Source of the DNA: Jannaschia sp. M317
Lineage (GTDB): Bacteria > Pseudomonadota > Alphaproteobacteria > Rhodobacterales > Rhodobacteraceae
Reading direction: 5' to 3'
DNA length: 64,000 nucleotides
Assembly (NCBI RefSeq): GCF_025141175.1
Contig: NZ_CP081155.1
Coordinates: 2,075,001 to 2,139,000, forward strand
This document shows, one piece after another, positions 44,596-53,647 of this stretch. A program made the translations under genes and the position numbers. The notes beneath the pieces were generated by a model that was not told the origin of the DNA, made no database searches, and saw only the letters and a list, made by a program, of their open reading frames with translations. Within the stretch, counting starts at the first letter, position 1. Each line of letters opens with the position of its first letter.

Positions 44596-45762
44596 ATGCC
44601 GATCCGCAACCGTTTCGCTGAACTGCATCCCGAAATCACGGCCTGGCGTCAAGATTTCCATCGGCACCCCGAACTCTTGTACGACACCCACCGAACCGCG
44701 GGCATCGTCGCCCAGAAGTTGCGCGCCTTTGGCTGCGATGACGTGATCGAGGGGGTGGGCCGCACGGGCGTCGTCGGCCTGATCCACGGCAACCGCCGCG
44801 ACAGCGGACGCACCATCGGTTTGCGGGCCGATATGGATGCCCTGCCCATTCAGGAGGCGACGGGCGCCGCCCATGCCTCGACCGTCCCCGGCAAGATGCA
44901 CGCCTGCGGCCATGACGGGCACACCGCCATGCTGTTGGGTGCGGCGCAATACCTGGCTGAGACGCGCAATTTCGATGGCACCGTCGCCGTCGTCTTTCAA
45001 CCGGCGGAGGAGGGCGGCGCAGGTGCCGAGGCCATGGTGCAGGATGGCCTGTTCACGCGGTTCGGCATTTCCGAGATCTACGGTTTGCACAATTCGCCCA
45101 TGCTGGATTTCGGTCAGTTCGCAATCCGCCAAGGGGCGTTCTATGCCGCGGTCGACAGCTTTCGCATCGATGTGCGCGGCAAAGGGGGGCACGCGGCGCG
45201 ACCGAATGGGTGCATCGACACCACGCTGGCCGGATCTGCCATCGTGATGGCGCTGCAATCCATCGTCGCGCGCAACACCGATCCGCAGCAGCCGTTGGTT
45301 GTTTCGGTCACCGCCTTCCGAACCGAAACGGATGCCTACAACGTCATCCCCGACAGCGTCGTCCTGCGCGGCACCGTCCGCAGTTTCGACAGCGAGGTGC
45401 GGGCTGCGACCCTTCGCCGGATCGAGGATCTGGCGCGCTTGACCGCCCAGGCCTACGGGGCCACCGCCACCCTGTCGCACGAAGAGGTGCCCTATCCGGT
45501 CATGTCCAACCACGACCGCGAAACAGATCATTGCGTCGCCGCCGCGACCACCGTTTCGGGGGCCCGCAAGACGGACGCCCCGCGCACCACGGGTGGCGAG
45601 GATTTCGCCTATATGCTGGACGCTTGTCCGGGGGCCTACATCCAGATGGGCATCGGCAAGCGCGCCCTGCTGCACCACCCGGAATACGACTTCAACGACG
45701 AGGCGATCCCGCTTGGCTGTTCCTATTGGGTAACCTTGGCGGAAAGCCGTCTGGGCGGGTGA
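44596..45762 (+). CDS. M20 family amidohydrolase (hippurate hydrolase/IAA-amino acid hydrolase type)
   Basis: 388 residues from the ATG at 44596 with GAGGAGAG just upstream. It carries the full metal and catalytic set of the M20D group: MHACGHDGHTAMLLGAA, the catalytic pair in QPAEEGGAGA, RGKGGHAARP and C-terminal TTGGEDFAYML. These zinc/manganese enzymes split N-acyl amino acids in the cytoplasm. It lies 76 bp downstream of cheD and converges on the ROK regulator gene with a 10-bp gap. The acyl substrate is unknown. Confidence 0.93.
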   Translation: MPIRNRFAELHPEITAWRQDFHRHPELLYDTHRTAGIVAQKLRAFGCDDVIEGVGRTGVVGLIHGNRRDSGRTIGLRADMDALPIQEATGAAHASTVPGKMHACGHDGHTAMLLGAAQYLAETRNFDGTVAVVFQPAEEGGAGAEAMVQDGLFTRFGISEIYGLHNSPMLDFGQFAIRQGAFYAAVDSFRIDVRGKGGHAARPNGCIDTTLAGSAIVMALQSIVARNTDPQQPLVVSVTAFRTETDAYNVIPDSVVLRGTVRSFDSEVRAATLRRIEDLARLTAQAYGATATLSHEEVPYPVMSNHDRETDHCVAAATTVSGARKTDAPRTTGGEDFAYMLDACPGAYIQMGIGKRALLHHPEYDFNDEAIPLGCSYWVTLAESRLGG

Positions 45763-45772
45763 TGCGCGGCGC

Positions 45773-47011
45773 TCAGGCCTCTGCCCGGCCCAACTGCCGG
45801 ACCGACATGTCCGATATCTGCTCGATCCCGTAGGCCGCCGCGCCCTTGGCCCACATCTGGTCGCCCCAGCTGTGGACGCAGATTTCGGGCAGGGGCGCGT
45901 CGACCTGCACGGTCTGGTCTGCCACCTGCTGCAGAACGGCATCGCTGCACAGCGGATGCTGCGCGGCGCTTTCGACGGCCAGGATGATCTGATCGGGGTC
46001 GAAGATGTTCACCAGGTTGGCCAGACCCATCGCGAAATACCGTCCCGCCTGATCCAGAATGGTCGCGACCTCTGCCGAGCCGGCCAAAGCGGCCTCGGAC
46101 AGGGCCGTGACGCTGGTAAAGCTACGTCCCGTGGCGGCGTTTGCCGCGCGCAGCAGGGCGTATTCGCCCGTATACGCCTCCAGGCAGCCGGATTGCCCGC
46201 ATTGGCATTCCGGCCCGTGCAGATCCACCTTGGTATGCCCGAATTCCGCCCCGCAGCCGCGCGCCCCACGATAAAGCGCGCCGTCGATGACGACACCCAG
46301 GCCGATGCCATGCTGAATGGTGACCACCAGAAAATTGCCGATATGCCGTCCCTTGCCGAACAGATGTTCGGCCTTGGCGACGAGGTTCGCGTCGTTGTCG
46401 ATAAAGACGGGGCAGGGCGCGCGTGTTGCCAGCAGGGTGCCCAGGTCCACGTTCCGTTCCAACAGGGCTGACGACCAATGCACATGGCCGCATCCCCCGT
46501 CGACATGCCCGGCCAATCCCACGCCGATGCCCGAGACGTCCGCCATGCGGCGGCCATGGGCGGCGCAGGCGGCTTCGGTGGCGGCGATGATCTCATCTGC
46601 CAGGACCGGGCCGGTAGATTGCTCTGCGGGGCGGGGGTGGTCGTAGCTGCCCAGCTCGGTGCCTTCGAAATCCACCAGCAGGACCGTGATCGACAGGCGG
46701 GATACCTTGAGGCCGGCAACCAGCCGCGCAGCGCCACGCACCTTCAGCGCCTCGCGCGGGCGGCCACGGCGGGCGTCGCCTGCGCGGGCCTCGGGCAGGG
46801 TGCGTTCAATCAGACCCTCGGTCAGCAATTCGGCGGTGATTGCCGTGACGGTGGCCGGGCTGATCCCGGTCAGCCGGGCGATGTCGACGCGGGCAATGCT
46901 GCCGCGCTGGCGGATCACCCGCATCACGCGCGCCCGTCCCGATCCACGGGGGTCAACCGGGGGCAAGACGGCCGGATCATCGTTCAGTGGGGACACAGGA
47001 CGGCTGTTCAT
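45773..47011 (-). CDS. ROK family transcriptional regulator (XylR-like)
   Basis: 412 residues. An N-terminal winged helix-turn-helix (IARVDIARLTGISPATVTAIT) precedes a ROK sugar-binding domain with the zinc motif CQCGQSGCLEAY. It is divergent from xylA, the standard arrangement for xylose repressors. Likely represses xylA, and perhaps xylF, until xylose is bound. The kinase-type phosphate-binding loop is degenerate, consistent with a regulator. An inverted repeat and an AT-rich TTTGACA core lie in the 213-bp gap to xylA. Confidence 0.92.
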   Translation of the reverse strand: MNSRPVSPLNDDPAVLPPVDPRGSGRARVMRVIRQRGSIARVDIARLTGISPATVTAITAELLTEGLIERTLPEARAGDARRGRPREALKVRGAARLVAGLKVSRLSITVLLVDFEGTELGSYDHPRPAEQSTGPVLADEIIAATEAACAAHGRRMADVSGIGVGLAGHVDGGCGHVHWSSALLERNVDLGTLLATRAPCPVFIDNDANLVAKAEHLFGKGRHIGNFLVVTIQHGIGLGVVIDGALYRGARGCGAEFGHTKVDLHGPECQCGQSGCLEAYTGEYALLRAANAATGRSFTSVTALSEAALAGSAEVATILDQAGRYFAMGLANLVNIFDPDQIILAVESAAQHPLCSDAVLQQVADQTVQVDAPLPEICVHSWGDQMWAKGAAAYGIEQISDMSVRQLGRAEA

Positions 47012-47053
47012 CGGTCACTTTCCAGTCGGGCGATGGCCCTTGTTATTTAATTT

Positions 47054-47074
47054 GACAGAAAAACTATATCTGTC
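47054..47074. promoter_or_regulatory. Candidate ROK/XylR operator and xylA promoter region
   Basis: GACAG and CTGTC form an inverted repeat spaced by 11 bp within an AT-rich patch; the left arm is part of TTTAATTTGACA, which resembles the TTTGACA core upstream of xylF at 50191-50211. TTGACA at 47052-47057 could be a -35 element for xylA, whose start is 167 bp downstream, or part of the regulator's own promoter. Confidence 0.45.
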
Positions 47075-47224
47075 TAGCCGTGATCTCGCCCAAGTGGGCG
47101 GGCGGAAATCATTCGCCCCGCGAAAGCGGCCAGGGACACGCGTCAAACGCGGAGGGTCGCAGGGAGGAGAGGGGAAGACCGGTGCCGTTCGCGGGCACCG
47201 CCCCATCAAGAAAGCATAGAACAG

Positions 47225-48532
47225 ATGAGCACCGGATTTTTCGAAGGCCTGTCAAAGGTAACATATCAAGGTGCCCAAAGCACCGAGCCGCTGGTCTATC
47301 GACATTATAACCCCGAAGAGGTCGTGTTGGGCAAGCGGATGGCGGATCACCTGCGGTTCGCTGTTGCCTGGTGGCACAGCTTTGCCTGGGAAGGCGGCGA
47401 TCCGTTCGGGGGTGCCACGTTCCAGCGTCCCTGGCATCCGCAGGACGACATGGGCCGGGCCAAGATGAAGGCCGATGTCGCCTTCGAGATGTTCGACCTG
47501 TTGGGGGTGCCCTATTATTGCTGGCACGACGCGGACCTGCGGCCCGAACAGGGCAGTTTTGCCGCGAACCTGTCGACGCTGGACGAGATCACCGACTATC
47601 TGGGCGAAAAGATGCAGGGCCGCGATATCGGCCTGCTGTGGGGCACCGCCAACATGTTCTCGGACCGGCGCTGGATGTCCGGGGCCTCGACCAACCCGGA
47701 CCCGGACGTCTTTGCCTATGCGGCGGCAACGGTCAAAGGCTGCCTGGATGCCACGCACAAGCTGGGCGGTCAGAACTATGTCCTGTGGGGCGGGCGCGAA
47801 GGCTATGAGACGCTGCTCAACACCGACATGGGCCAAGAGTTGGACCATATGGGCCGCTTCCTGAACATGGTCGTCGATTACAAGCACAAGATCGGCTTCG
47901 AGGGTACGATCCTGGTCGAACCGAAACCGCAGGAGCCGTCAAAGCACCAATACGACTTTGACGCGGCGACTTGCATCGGTTTCCTGCGCAAATACGGCCT
48001 GGAAGGCGAGGTAAAGCTGAACCTGGAACAGGGGCATGCGATCCTGGCCGGGCACAGCTTCGAACATGAAATCGCCGTGGCTGCGGCGGATGGCATGTTG
48101 GGCTCGATCGATATGAACCGCAACGACTACCAGTCCGGCTGGGACACCGATCAGTTCCCCAACAACGTGCCCGAAGTGGCGTTGGCCTACTACCACATCC
48201 TGAAAGCCGGGGGGCTGGGCACGGGCGGCACCAACTTTGACGCCAAGCTGCGTCGGCAGTCCCTGGATCCGGTGGATCTGATTGCCGGGCATGTCGGCGC
48301 CATGGACGTCTGCGCGCGCGGGTTGAAGGCGGCGGCGGCGATGATCGAAGATGGCGGTCTGGAAGACGCGCTGACAGACCGCTATGCCGGTTGGTCCAGC
48401 GAGGCCGCCCAGGCGATGCTTGGCAGCGACCTGGAAGCCATCCAGGCACGCGTGCTGGCCGAAGGGATCGAGCCTGCGCCCCGTTCCGGCCGTCAGGAGA
48501 TCCTGGAAAACTACGTCAATCGGTTCGTCTGA
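47225..48532 (+). CDS. xylA: Xylose isomerase
   Basis: 435 residues, the class II length. It converts D-xylose to D-xylulose in the cytoplasm, using two divalent metals. Hallmarks: [29 protein letters not shown] with metal-ligand Glu, and [15 protein letters not shown]. It is the first step in the xylose locus beside the ROK regulator; no xylulokinase (xylB) gene appears in the window. The start is an ATG following a GAACAG leader; a clear Shine-Dalgarno is absent close by. Confidence 0.97.
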   Translation: MSTGFFEGLSKVTYQGAQSTEPLVYRHYNPEEVVLGKRMADHLRFAVAWWHSFAWEGGDPFGGATFQRPWHPQDDMGRAKMKADVAFEMFDLLGVPYYCWHDADLRPEQGSFAANLSTLDEITDYLGEKMQGRDIGLLWGTANMFSDRRWMSGASTNPDPDVFAYAAATVKGCLDATHKLGGQNYVLWGGREGYETLLNTDMGQELDHMGRFLNMVVDYKHKIGFEGTILVEPKPQEPSKHQYDFDAATCIGFLRKYGLEGEVKLNLEQGHAILAGHSFEHEIAVAAADGMLGSIDMNRNDYQSGWDTDQFPNNVPEVALAYYHILKAGGLGTGGTNFDAKLRRQSLDPVDLIAGHVGAMDVCARGLKAAAAMIEDGGLEDALTDRYAGWSSEAAQAMLGSDLEAIQARVLAEGIEPAPRSGRQEILENYVNRFV

Positions 48533-48541
48533 TCGACGACA

Positions 48542-48582
48542 GCCCCCGGTCGGACGGCGGTCGCGCCGCCTCAGCCGGGGGC
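48542..48582. terminator. Hairpin between convergent xylA and FG-GAP genes
   Basis: GCCCCCGG at 48542-48549 pairs with CCGGGGGC at 48575-48582 around an inner GGCGG/CCGCC stem. No T tract follows, so it is a candidate, possibly bidirectional, terminator. It overlaps the last codons of the FG-GAP gene. Confidence 0.45.
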
Positions 48583-50094
48583 AATCGTATGGGTTCGCCC
48601 CGCCTCCAGGCGGTGCCACGGCCCGATCTGGCCACCCGGCCAGATCACCCGCACCTCCGCTTCGCTGGCGGTGCCCAGCCCAAAGTGCAGCGGCAGCAAG
48701 CTGCCACTGACGTGGCCCCCCCCGACGGTGCGTTCCTGTGTCTGGACGCCGGACGGTGTCCGCACTTCGACAAAGGCCCCTATGGCAAATCGGTTACCTG
48801 CTGGCAGGCGCGGGTCCAGCGCGATCCAGTGGCCGGTTCCTTCGGTCGCGTTCTGCCAGACCTGCATCGGGGCGCGACGGTTGACGACGATCACGTCCAA
48901 CCGCCCATCCCCGTTCAGATCGGCCAATCCCGCGCCGCGCGACCGCTCGGTCGAGGCCAGCCCCGCGACGTCGCCCGTTTCCGCAAATGTGCCATCGGCT
49001 TGCTGCATGAGCAGGTTATTGGGATCGGCCATTGCCATGCCCGGCATCTGATCGACGTTGCCCTTGGCGATGAATAGGTCGGCCCGACCATCGTTGTCGA
49101 CATCTCCGAATTCTGCGTGCCAGCCGGTCGAGGGCCGCCCGTCATCGCCCACGAACGGGCGCTGGGCGGTCGTGCCCATGGCATAGGGCACCGCGTCGAA
49201 TCCGGTGCCGTCGTTCGTCATCAGCAGTTGATCGCCCATGGAGGTCAGCATCACCTCGGGCAGGCCATCGCCCGTCAGATCGCGACTGGCGATCCCCATC
49301 CCCCAAAGCTGGACACGGTCCCAGCCGTCCGCTTCTGTCAGCTCGCGCAGGGGATCCAGGGTCCACATCTGTTCATATCCGCCACGCACGTAATAGTGAC
49401 GGTCGTTGGACAGGCGCAGCATTGGCGTCCCATCCCGGCGCCAGTCGGTGAACAGAGCAGAGAGCGTGCAGAACCCCGGCGAAAGCGCCACGGCGGGGCC
49501 ATACCGGGGGCCGTCGGGCCGGATCAGGTGATTGACGTCACAGGCCTCGAACGGGCCGTCCGGGTTGGCCGTGTCGACATAGTTGCCGATGGCCAGCGTC
49601 GGCAACGTCTGCCCCGTCTCCCACGAGGCGGTGAAGGCGGTGGACCAGCTGTCGCCAGCGGGCAGGGTGACCGCGTCGGTCGCGTCCTCAAAGGCGCAGG
49701 CACCCAGGCCACGCAGCAAGACGTTCGGCCCCTTGCGCAGGACCATCAGGTCCGTGATCGCATCCCCGTCCAGGTCCAGCGGATAGGCCCCGGTCACGGC
49801 GGTCAAGGCCGGGACGGGAACCGTCTCGAAGCGGATGGTATCGTCCGCGCCTGTCGCGTTGCGCAGCAAAACCGCCTCTGACGTTCCGCCAGCCACGAAG
49901 AGATCGGGCCGAGAATCACCATCGCAATCCAGCAGCGCGACACCGCCCCCGACAAAATGATCCCAGCCGCCAGAATAGACATGCTGCACCGGCAATCCAG
50001 TTGACCGGTCCAGAAATCGCGGGGCATCGGCCAGGGCCAAACCCGGTCCGAACAGGGATAGGGTCATAAATGTAAGGGCTTGCATCTGTCTCAT
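48571..50094 (-). CDS. FG-GAP repeat / ASPIC-UnbV (CRTAC1-like) secreted protein
   Basis: 507 residues from the ATG at 50094 with GGAGGAGG upstream. A signal peptide (MQALTFMTLSLFGPGLALA) gives a secreted or periplasmic product. FG-GAP-like repeats carry Ca2+-binding loops: DCDGDSRPDLF, DLDGDAITDLMV, DLTGDGLPEVML, DVDNDGRADLFI and DLNGDGRLDVIVV. The C-terminus has an ASPIC/UnbV domain (QTQERTVGGGHVSGSLLPLHFGLG). These beta-propellers typically bind surfaces or carbohydrates. It sits between xylA and xylF and is divergent from xylF, so it may be xylose-regulated, although no specific role is established. Confidence 0.9.
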   Translation of the reverse strand: MRQMQALTFMTLSLFGPGLALADAPRFLDRSTGLPVQHVYSGGWDHFVGGGVALLDCDGDSRPDLFVAGGTSEAVLLRNATGADDTIRFETVPVPALTAVTGAYPLDLDGDAITDLMVLRKGPNVLLRGLGACAFEDATDAVTLPAGDSWSTAFTASWETGQTLPTLAIGNYVDTANPDGPFEACDVNHLIRPDGPRYGPAVALSPGFCTLSALFTDWRRDGTPMLRLSNDRHYYVRGGYEQMWTLDPLRELTEADGWDRVQLWGMGIASRDLTGDGLPEVMLTSMGDQLLMTNDGTGFDAVPYAMGTTAQRPFVGDDGRPSTGWHAEFGDVDNDGRADLFIAKGNVDQMPGMAMADPNNLLMQQADGTFAETGDVAGLASTERSRGAGLADLNGDGRLDVIVVNRRAPMQVWQNATEGTGHWIALDPRLPAGNRFAIGAFVEVRTPSGVQTQERTVGGGHVSGSLLPLHFGLGTASEAEVRVIWPGGQIGPWHRLEAGRTHTIAPG

Positions 50095-50190
50095 GGCCGT
50101 CCTCCTCCCGCGCTCGATCTGGTCACCTGCAAGGCTCTCCGGCCTTTTGAGCCATGGATCGGTCGTTTGATCCAAAGCAGACCGCATTAT

Positions 50191-50211
50191 AATTCGTTTG
50201 ACAAATTAATT
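50191..50211. promoter_or_regulatory. Candidate operator upstream of xylF
   Basis: AATTCGTTTG-A-CAAATTAATT is a 21-bp palindrome with 8 of 10 arm positions symmetric. It lies between the divergent FG-GAP gene and xylF, 77 bp before the xylF start, and shares TTTGACA with the sequence upstream of xylA. A ROK-family (XylR) site is a reasonable guess. Confidence 0.5.
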
Positions 50212-50287
50212 CGCCGTGGCAAGGTTCGAAACACGGTTTCCAAGCCCTCTGGGGTGTCGGTCTCCGTACCAACGGGAGGAAATACAA

Positions 50288-51319
50288 ATGAAGAGAAGAA
50301 CGCTTCTCGCCGCCGCTCTTGCGGTGACGATGCCTGTGACCGCTGTGCTGGCCGATGGCCATGCCAAGACGGTCGGGGTGAGCTGGTCCAATTTCCAGGA
50401 AGAGCGCTGGAAGACGGACGAAGCCGCGATCAAGGCCGCGCTGGACGCCGCGGGGGCCGCGTATCTGTCGGCTGACGCGCAATCGTCGTCGACCAAGCAG
50501 TTGGCCGACGTGGAATCGCTGATCACCCAAGGCGTCGACAGCCTGATCATCCTGGCTCAGGACGGAGCCGCGATCGGCCCGGCGCTGGACGCAGCCGAAG
50601 CCGCCGGGATCCCGGTCATCGGCTATGACCGTCTGATCGAAGATGCGCGCGCCTTTTACCTGACCTTTGACAACGTCGAAGTCGGTCGCATGCAGGCCCG
50701 CGCCGTTTTCGATCTGGCCCCCAAGGGCAACTATGTGATGATCAAGGGCTCGCCCACCGATCCCAACTCTGACTTCCTGCGTGGCGGTCAGCAGGAAATC
50801 ATCCAGGCGGCCATCGACGCCGGTGACATCACCATCGTCGGCGAGACCTATACCGACCAGTGGGCGCCCGCCAACGCGCAGCGCAACATGGAGCAGATCC
50901 TGACCCAGACCAACAACGAGGTCGACGCGGTCATCTCTTCCAACGACGGCATGGCCGGTGGCGTTGTCGCCGCTTTGACCGCGCAGGGCATGGACGGCAT
51001 TCCGGTGTCGGGCCAGGACGGTGACCACGGTGCGCTGAACCGCGTCGCCAAGGGCACGCAGACCGTGTCCGTCTGGAAAGACAGCCGCGAACTGGGCCGC
51101 CGCGCGGGCGAAATCGCCGTCGCGTTGGCCGATGGCACCGCCATGGCCGACGTCGAAGGTGCCGCCACCTTCACCTCGCCGGGTGGCGTGGACGTCTCTG
51201 CGGTTCTGCTGGCCCCGCTGCCGGTGACCAAGGACAACCTGAACGCCGTTCTCGATGCCGAATGGATCGAGAAAGACGTGCTGTGCCAGGGTGTCAGCGG
51301 CGTTGCCGTCTGCGAGTGA
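50288..51319 (+). CDS. xylF: D-xylose ABC transporter, periplasmic binding protein
   Basis: 343 residues from the ATG at 50288 with GGGAGGAAA upstream. A signal peptide (RRTLLAAALAVTMPVTAVLA) precedes a type I sugar-binding protein: VGVSWSNFQEERWKTDEAA, VIGYDRLIEDARAFYLTFDN and DAVISSNDGMAGGV. These match XylF in residues contacting pentoses. It binds xylose in the periplasm and delivers it to XylH/XylG. First gene of the xylF-xylH-xylG operon, separated from xylH by a hairpin that probably lets the binding protein be made in excess. Confidence 0.93.
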   Translation: MKRRTLLAAALAVTMPVTAVLADGHAKTVGVSWSNFQEERWKTDEAAIKAALDAAGAAYLSADAQSSSTKQLADVESLITQGVDSLIILAQDGAAIGPALDAAEAAGIPVIGYDRLIEDARAFYLTFDNVEVGRMQARAVFDLAPKGNYVMIKGSPTDPNSDFLRGGQQEIIQAAIDAGDITIVGETYTDQWAPANAQRNMEQILTQTNNEVDAVISSNDGMAGGVVAALTAQGMDGIPVSGQDGDHGALNRVAKGTQTVSVWKDSRELGRRAGEIAVALADGTAMADVEGAATFTSPGGVDVSAVLLAPLPVTKDNLNAVLDAEWIEKDVLCQGVSGVAVCE

Positions 51320-51337
51320 TCGCCTGACCTGACGACG

Positions 51338-51373
51338 GGCCCCATCCTCTGACGGGGATGGGGCCTTTCTTTT
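51338..51373 (+). terminator. Intercistronic hairpin between xylF and xylH
   Basis: GGCCCCATCC and GGATGGGGCC form a perfect 10-bp stem with an 8-nt loop, followed by TTTCTTTT. In binding-protein operons such partial terminators reduce transcription into the membrane-component genes. Confidence 0.85.
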
Positions 51374-51419
51374 AGACGAACGCCCTTCGGGAGAGGGCGT
51401 CGAGCCGGGAGGGGTTCAC

Positions 51420-52685
51420 ATGGGCGGCGGCCTTGGGAGACTTATTAGGACATTGCAGCTGGATACCCGGCTGCTGGGCATGATCGGAGCGTTCCTGCTC
51501 ATCGCGGTCATCTTCAACATCGCGACGGGCGGCACGTTTCTGACCCCGCGCAACATCTTCAACCTGACGCTCCAGACAGCATCGGTCGCGGTCATGGCGA
51601 CGGGGATGGTGTTCATCATCGTGACCCGCAACATCGACTTGTCGATCGGGTCCATGGTCGGCGTCATCGGCATGGTCATGGGCCTGGTCCAGGCGTTCTG
51701 GTTGCCGGAAATCGTGGGCTTCGGGTCGCCGGTCATCTGGATCGTGACGGTTCTGGTCGGCATCGCGCTGGGTCTTGCCATCGGCGCTCTTCAGGGCTGG
51801 ATGGTCGGCTACCTCATGATCCCGTCCTTCATTGTGACGCTCGGCGGCCTGTTGATCTGGCGCGGCGCGGCGTGGTGGGTGACGCGGGGCACGACCGTTT
51901 CGCCGCTGGACCCCGGCTTCATCATGCTGGGCGGGGCCTCGGGCACCATCGGCGTGACCGCAAGCTGGCTCTTGGCCCTGGTGGGCGCGGCGGCAACGGT
52001 CTGGTTCCTGTGGCGCACCCGCAAGAACCACATCGCTCATGACTTTGCGGTGAAACCGGTCTGGGCCGAGGTCCTGCTGGGCGCGATCCTGGTTGGTTCC
52101 ATCTTTTTCATCACCGCCGTCATCAACGCCTACGAGGTTCCGACCCGCGTGTTGCAGCGCCGGTTCGAGCGTGAGGGCCTGACCATGCCCGAAGGCTACA
52201 CAGAGGCCTACGGCTTTCCGATCTCGGTCCTGATCGTCATCGCAATCGCGATCATCATGACCATCGTGGCGCGCAAGACCCGCTTTGGTCGCTACGTCTT
52301 TGCCATCGGTGGCAACCCCGACGCAGCAGAGCTGTCGGGCATTGATACCAAGATGATGACGGTCAAGGTCTTTGCGCTGATGGGCGGCCTGGCGGCCATC
52401 GCCGCGGTCATCGCCTCGGCGCGTCTTGCGTCCGCGGGCAACGACCTGGGCACGTTGGACGAACTGCGCGTCATCGCCGCCGCCGTCATCGGGGGCACCG
52501 CGCTGGCCGGTGGGGTCGGCACGATCTACGGGGCCATCCTGGGGGCCTTCATCATGCAGGCGCTGGTGTCGGGCATGGGCATGGTCGGCGTGGATGCGCC
52601 GTTTCAGAACATCATCGTGGGCGCGGTCCTGATCCTCGCCGTATGGGTGGACATCGTCTACCGCCGCCGGACGGGAGAAGCCTGA
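51420..52685 (+). CDS. xylH: D-xylose ABC transporter permease
   Basis: 421 residues with about ten transmembrane helices in the ribose/xylose permease family. Recognisable parts are GGTFLTPRNIFNLTLQTASVAVMATG near the N-terminus (the standard RbsC/XylH entry, cited here in short), VTRNIDLSIGSMVG, and the cytoplasmic GNPDAAELSGID loop that docks the ATPase. It forms the inner-membrane channel. Start at the ATG 51420 overlaps nothing; xylG begins on its stop codon (TGATG). Confidence 0.93.
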   Translation: MGGGLGRLIRTLQLDTRLLGMIGAFLLIAVIFNIATGGTFLTPRNIFNLTLQTASVAVMATGMVFIIVTRNIDLSIGSMVGVIGMVMGLVQAFWLPEIVGFGSPVIWIVTVLVGIALGLAIGALQGWMVGYLMIPSFIVTLGGLLIWRGAAWWVTRGTTVSPLDPGFIMLGGASGTIGVTASWLLALVGAAATVWFLWRTRKNHIAHDFAVKPVWAEVLLGAILVGSIFFITAVINAYEVPTRVLQRRFEREGLTMPEGYTEAYGFPISVLIVIAIAIIMTIVARKTRFGRYVFAIGGNPDAAELSGIDTKMMTVKVFALMGGLAAIAAVIASARLASAGNDLGTLDELRVIAAAVIGGTALAGGVGTIYGAILGAFIMQALVSGMGMVGVDAPFQNIIVGAVLILAVWVDIVYRRRTGEA

Positions 52686-53437
52686 TGACCACGCCACTTC
52701 TGGAAATGCGCAACATCTCGATCCACTTCGGTGGGATCAAGGCCGTCGACGACGTGTCCATCGACGTTATGCCGGGCGAGGTTGTGGGCCTTTTGGGCCA
52801 CAACGGCGCGGGTAAGTCGACGCTGATCAAGATCCTGTCGGGGGCCTACAAAAAGGACGCGGGCGAGATCTATATCGACGGCAAGAAGGTTGAGATCCGC
52901 ACCCCCGCCGACGCGCGGGAGCATAACATCGAGACCATCTATCAGACGCTCGCCCTGTCCGATAACCTCGATGCCGCCTCCAACCTGTTTCTGGGGCGCG
53001 AGATCGTGACCAGGTTCGGCTTGGTGGACGACACCAAGATGGAGGCCGAAAGCCGCAAGATCATGGCGCGGCTCAACCCCAACTTCAAACGCTTCAACGA
53101 ACCGGTGCGGTCCCTTTCGGGCGGTCAGCGGCAGTCGGTGGCGATTGCGCGCGCGGTCTACTTCAACGCGCGTATCCTGATCATGGACGAACCCACCGCA
53201 GCACTCGGCGTGCACGAGACGGCGATGGTCGCGGATCTGATCAAGGAGTTGAAGGCCCAGGGTCTTGGCATTTTCCTCATCAGCCACGATACCCGCGAGA
53301 TGATGGAGCTGTGCGACCGCGTGTCCGTGATGAAGAACGGTCAGTTGATCGGCACCGAAAAGGTCGAAGACGTGACCGAGGATGACATCCTGTCGATGAT
53401 CATCATGGGCAAGAACCCCAAGAGAGAGACCGCCTGA
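52685..53437 (+). CDS. xylG: D-xylose ABC transporter ATP-binding protein
   Basis: 250 residues, a single ATPase domain rather than the tandem ~510-residue XylG of enterics; one-domain forms are common in alphaproteobacterial CUT2 systems. Walker A GHNGAGKS (38-45), signature [15 protein letters not shown], Walker [15 protein letters not shown] and switch His in [13 protein letters not shown] are present. It probably works as a homodimer on XylH in the cytoplasm. Its start overlaps the xylH stop by one base. Confidence 0.93.
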   Translation: MTTPLLEMRNISIHFGGIKAVDDVSIDVMPGEVVGLLGHNGAGKSTLIKILSGAYKKDAGEIYIDGKKVEIRTPADAREHNIETIYQTLALSDNLDAASNLFLGREIVTRFGLVDDTKMEAESRKIMARLNPNFKRFNEPVRSLSGGQRQSVAIARAVYFNARILIMDEPTAALGVHETAMVADLIKELKAQGLGIFLISHDTREMMELCDRVSVMKNGQLIGTEKVEDVTEDDILSMIIMGKNPKRETA

Positions 53438-53438
53438 C

Positions 53439-53621
53439 ATGGCCAAATTCCTCGACCCCGAAGACCCGTTCTGGGCCCCGCGTTGGCGGCGCTATGCCGT
53501 CGTTGCGTTTTGCTGGGCATGGGCCGGGGTCGAGCTTTGGCAGGGTGCAAACCTCTGGGCGGGCGGGTTTGCCGGCCTTGGGGCCTACGCGGCCTGGGTG
53601 CTGATCCTGCGCGACCGCTAG
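53439..53621 (+). CDS. Small membrane protein in xylose operon
   Basis: 60 residues beginning one base after the xylG stop codon, so co-translated. A charged, tryptophan-rich N-terminus (FLDPEDPFWAPRWRRY) leads to two hydrophobic segments (AVVAFCWAWAGVELW and GGFAGLGAYAAWVLIL) and a DR tail. No family recognised. Its place at the end of the transporter operon suggests a membrane-associated accessory role, which is only inference. Confidence 0.7.
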   Translation: MAKFLDPEDPFWAPRWRRYAVVAFCWAWAGVELWQGANLWAGGFAGLGAYAAWVLILRDR

Positions 53622-53647
53622 GCTGGGGGCCGGGTTCGGCCCTCAGC
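53622..53647. terminator. Hairpin between convergent xylose operon and GntR gene
   Basis: GCTGGGGGCCG pairs with CGGCCCTCAGC (10 of 11 pairs) around GGTT. No T run follows in either direction. It overlaps the GntR stop codon and directly follows the small membrane-protein gene, so it could terminate both. Confidence 0.6.
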
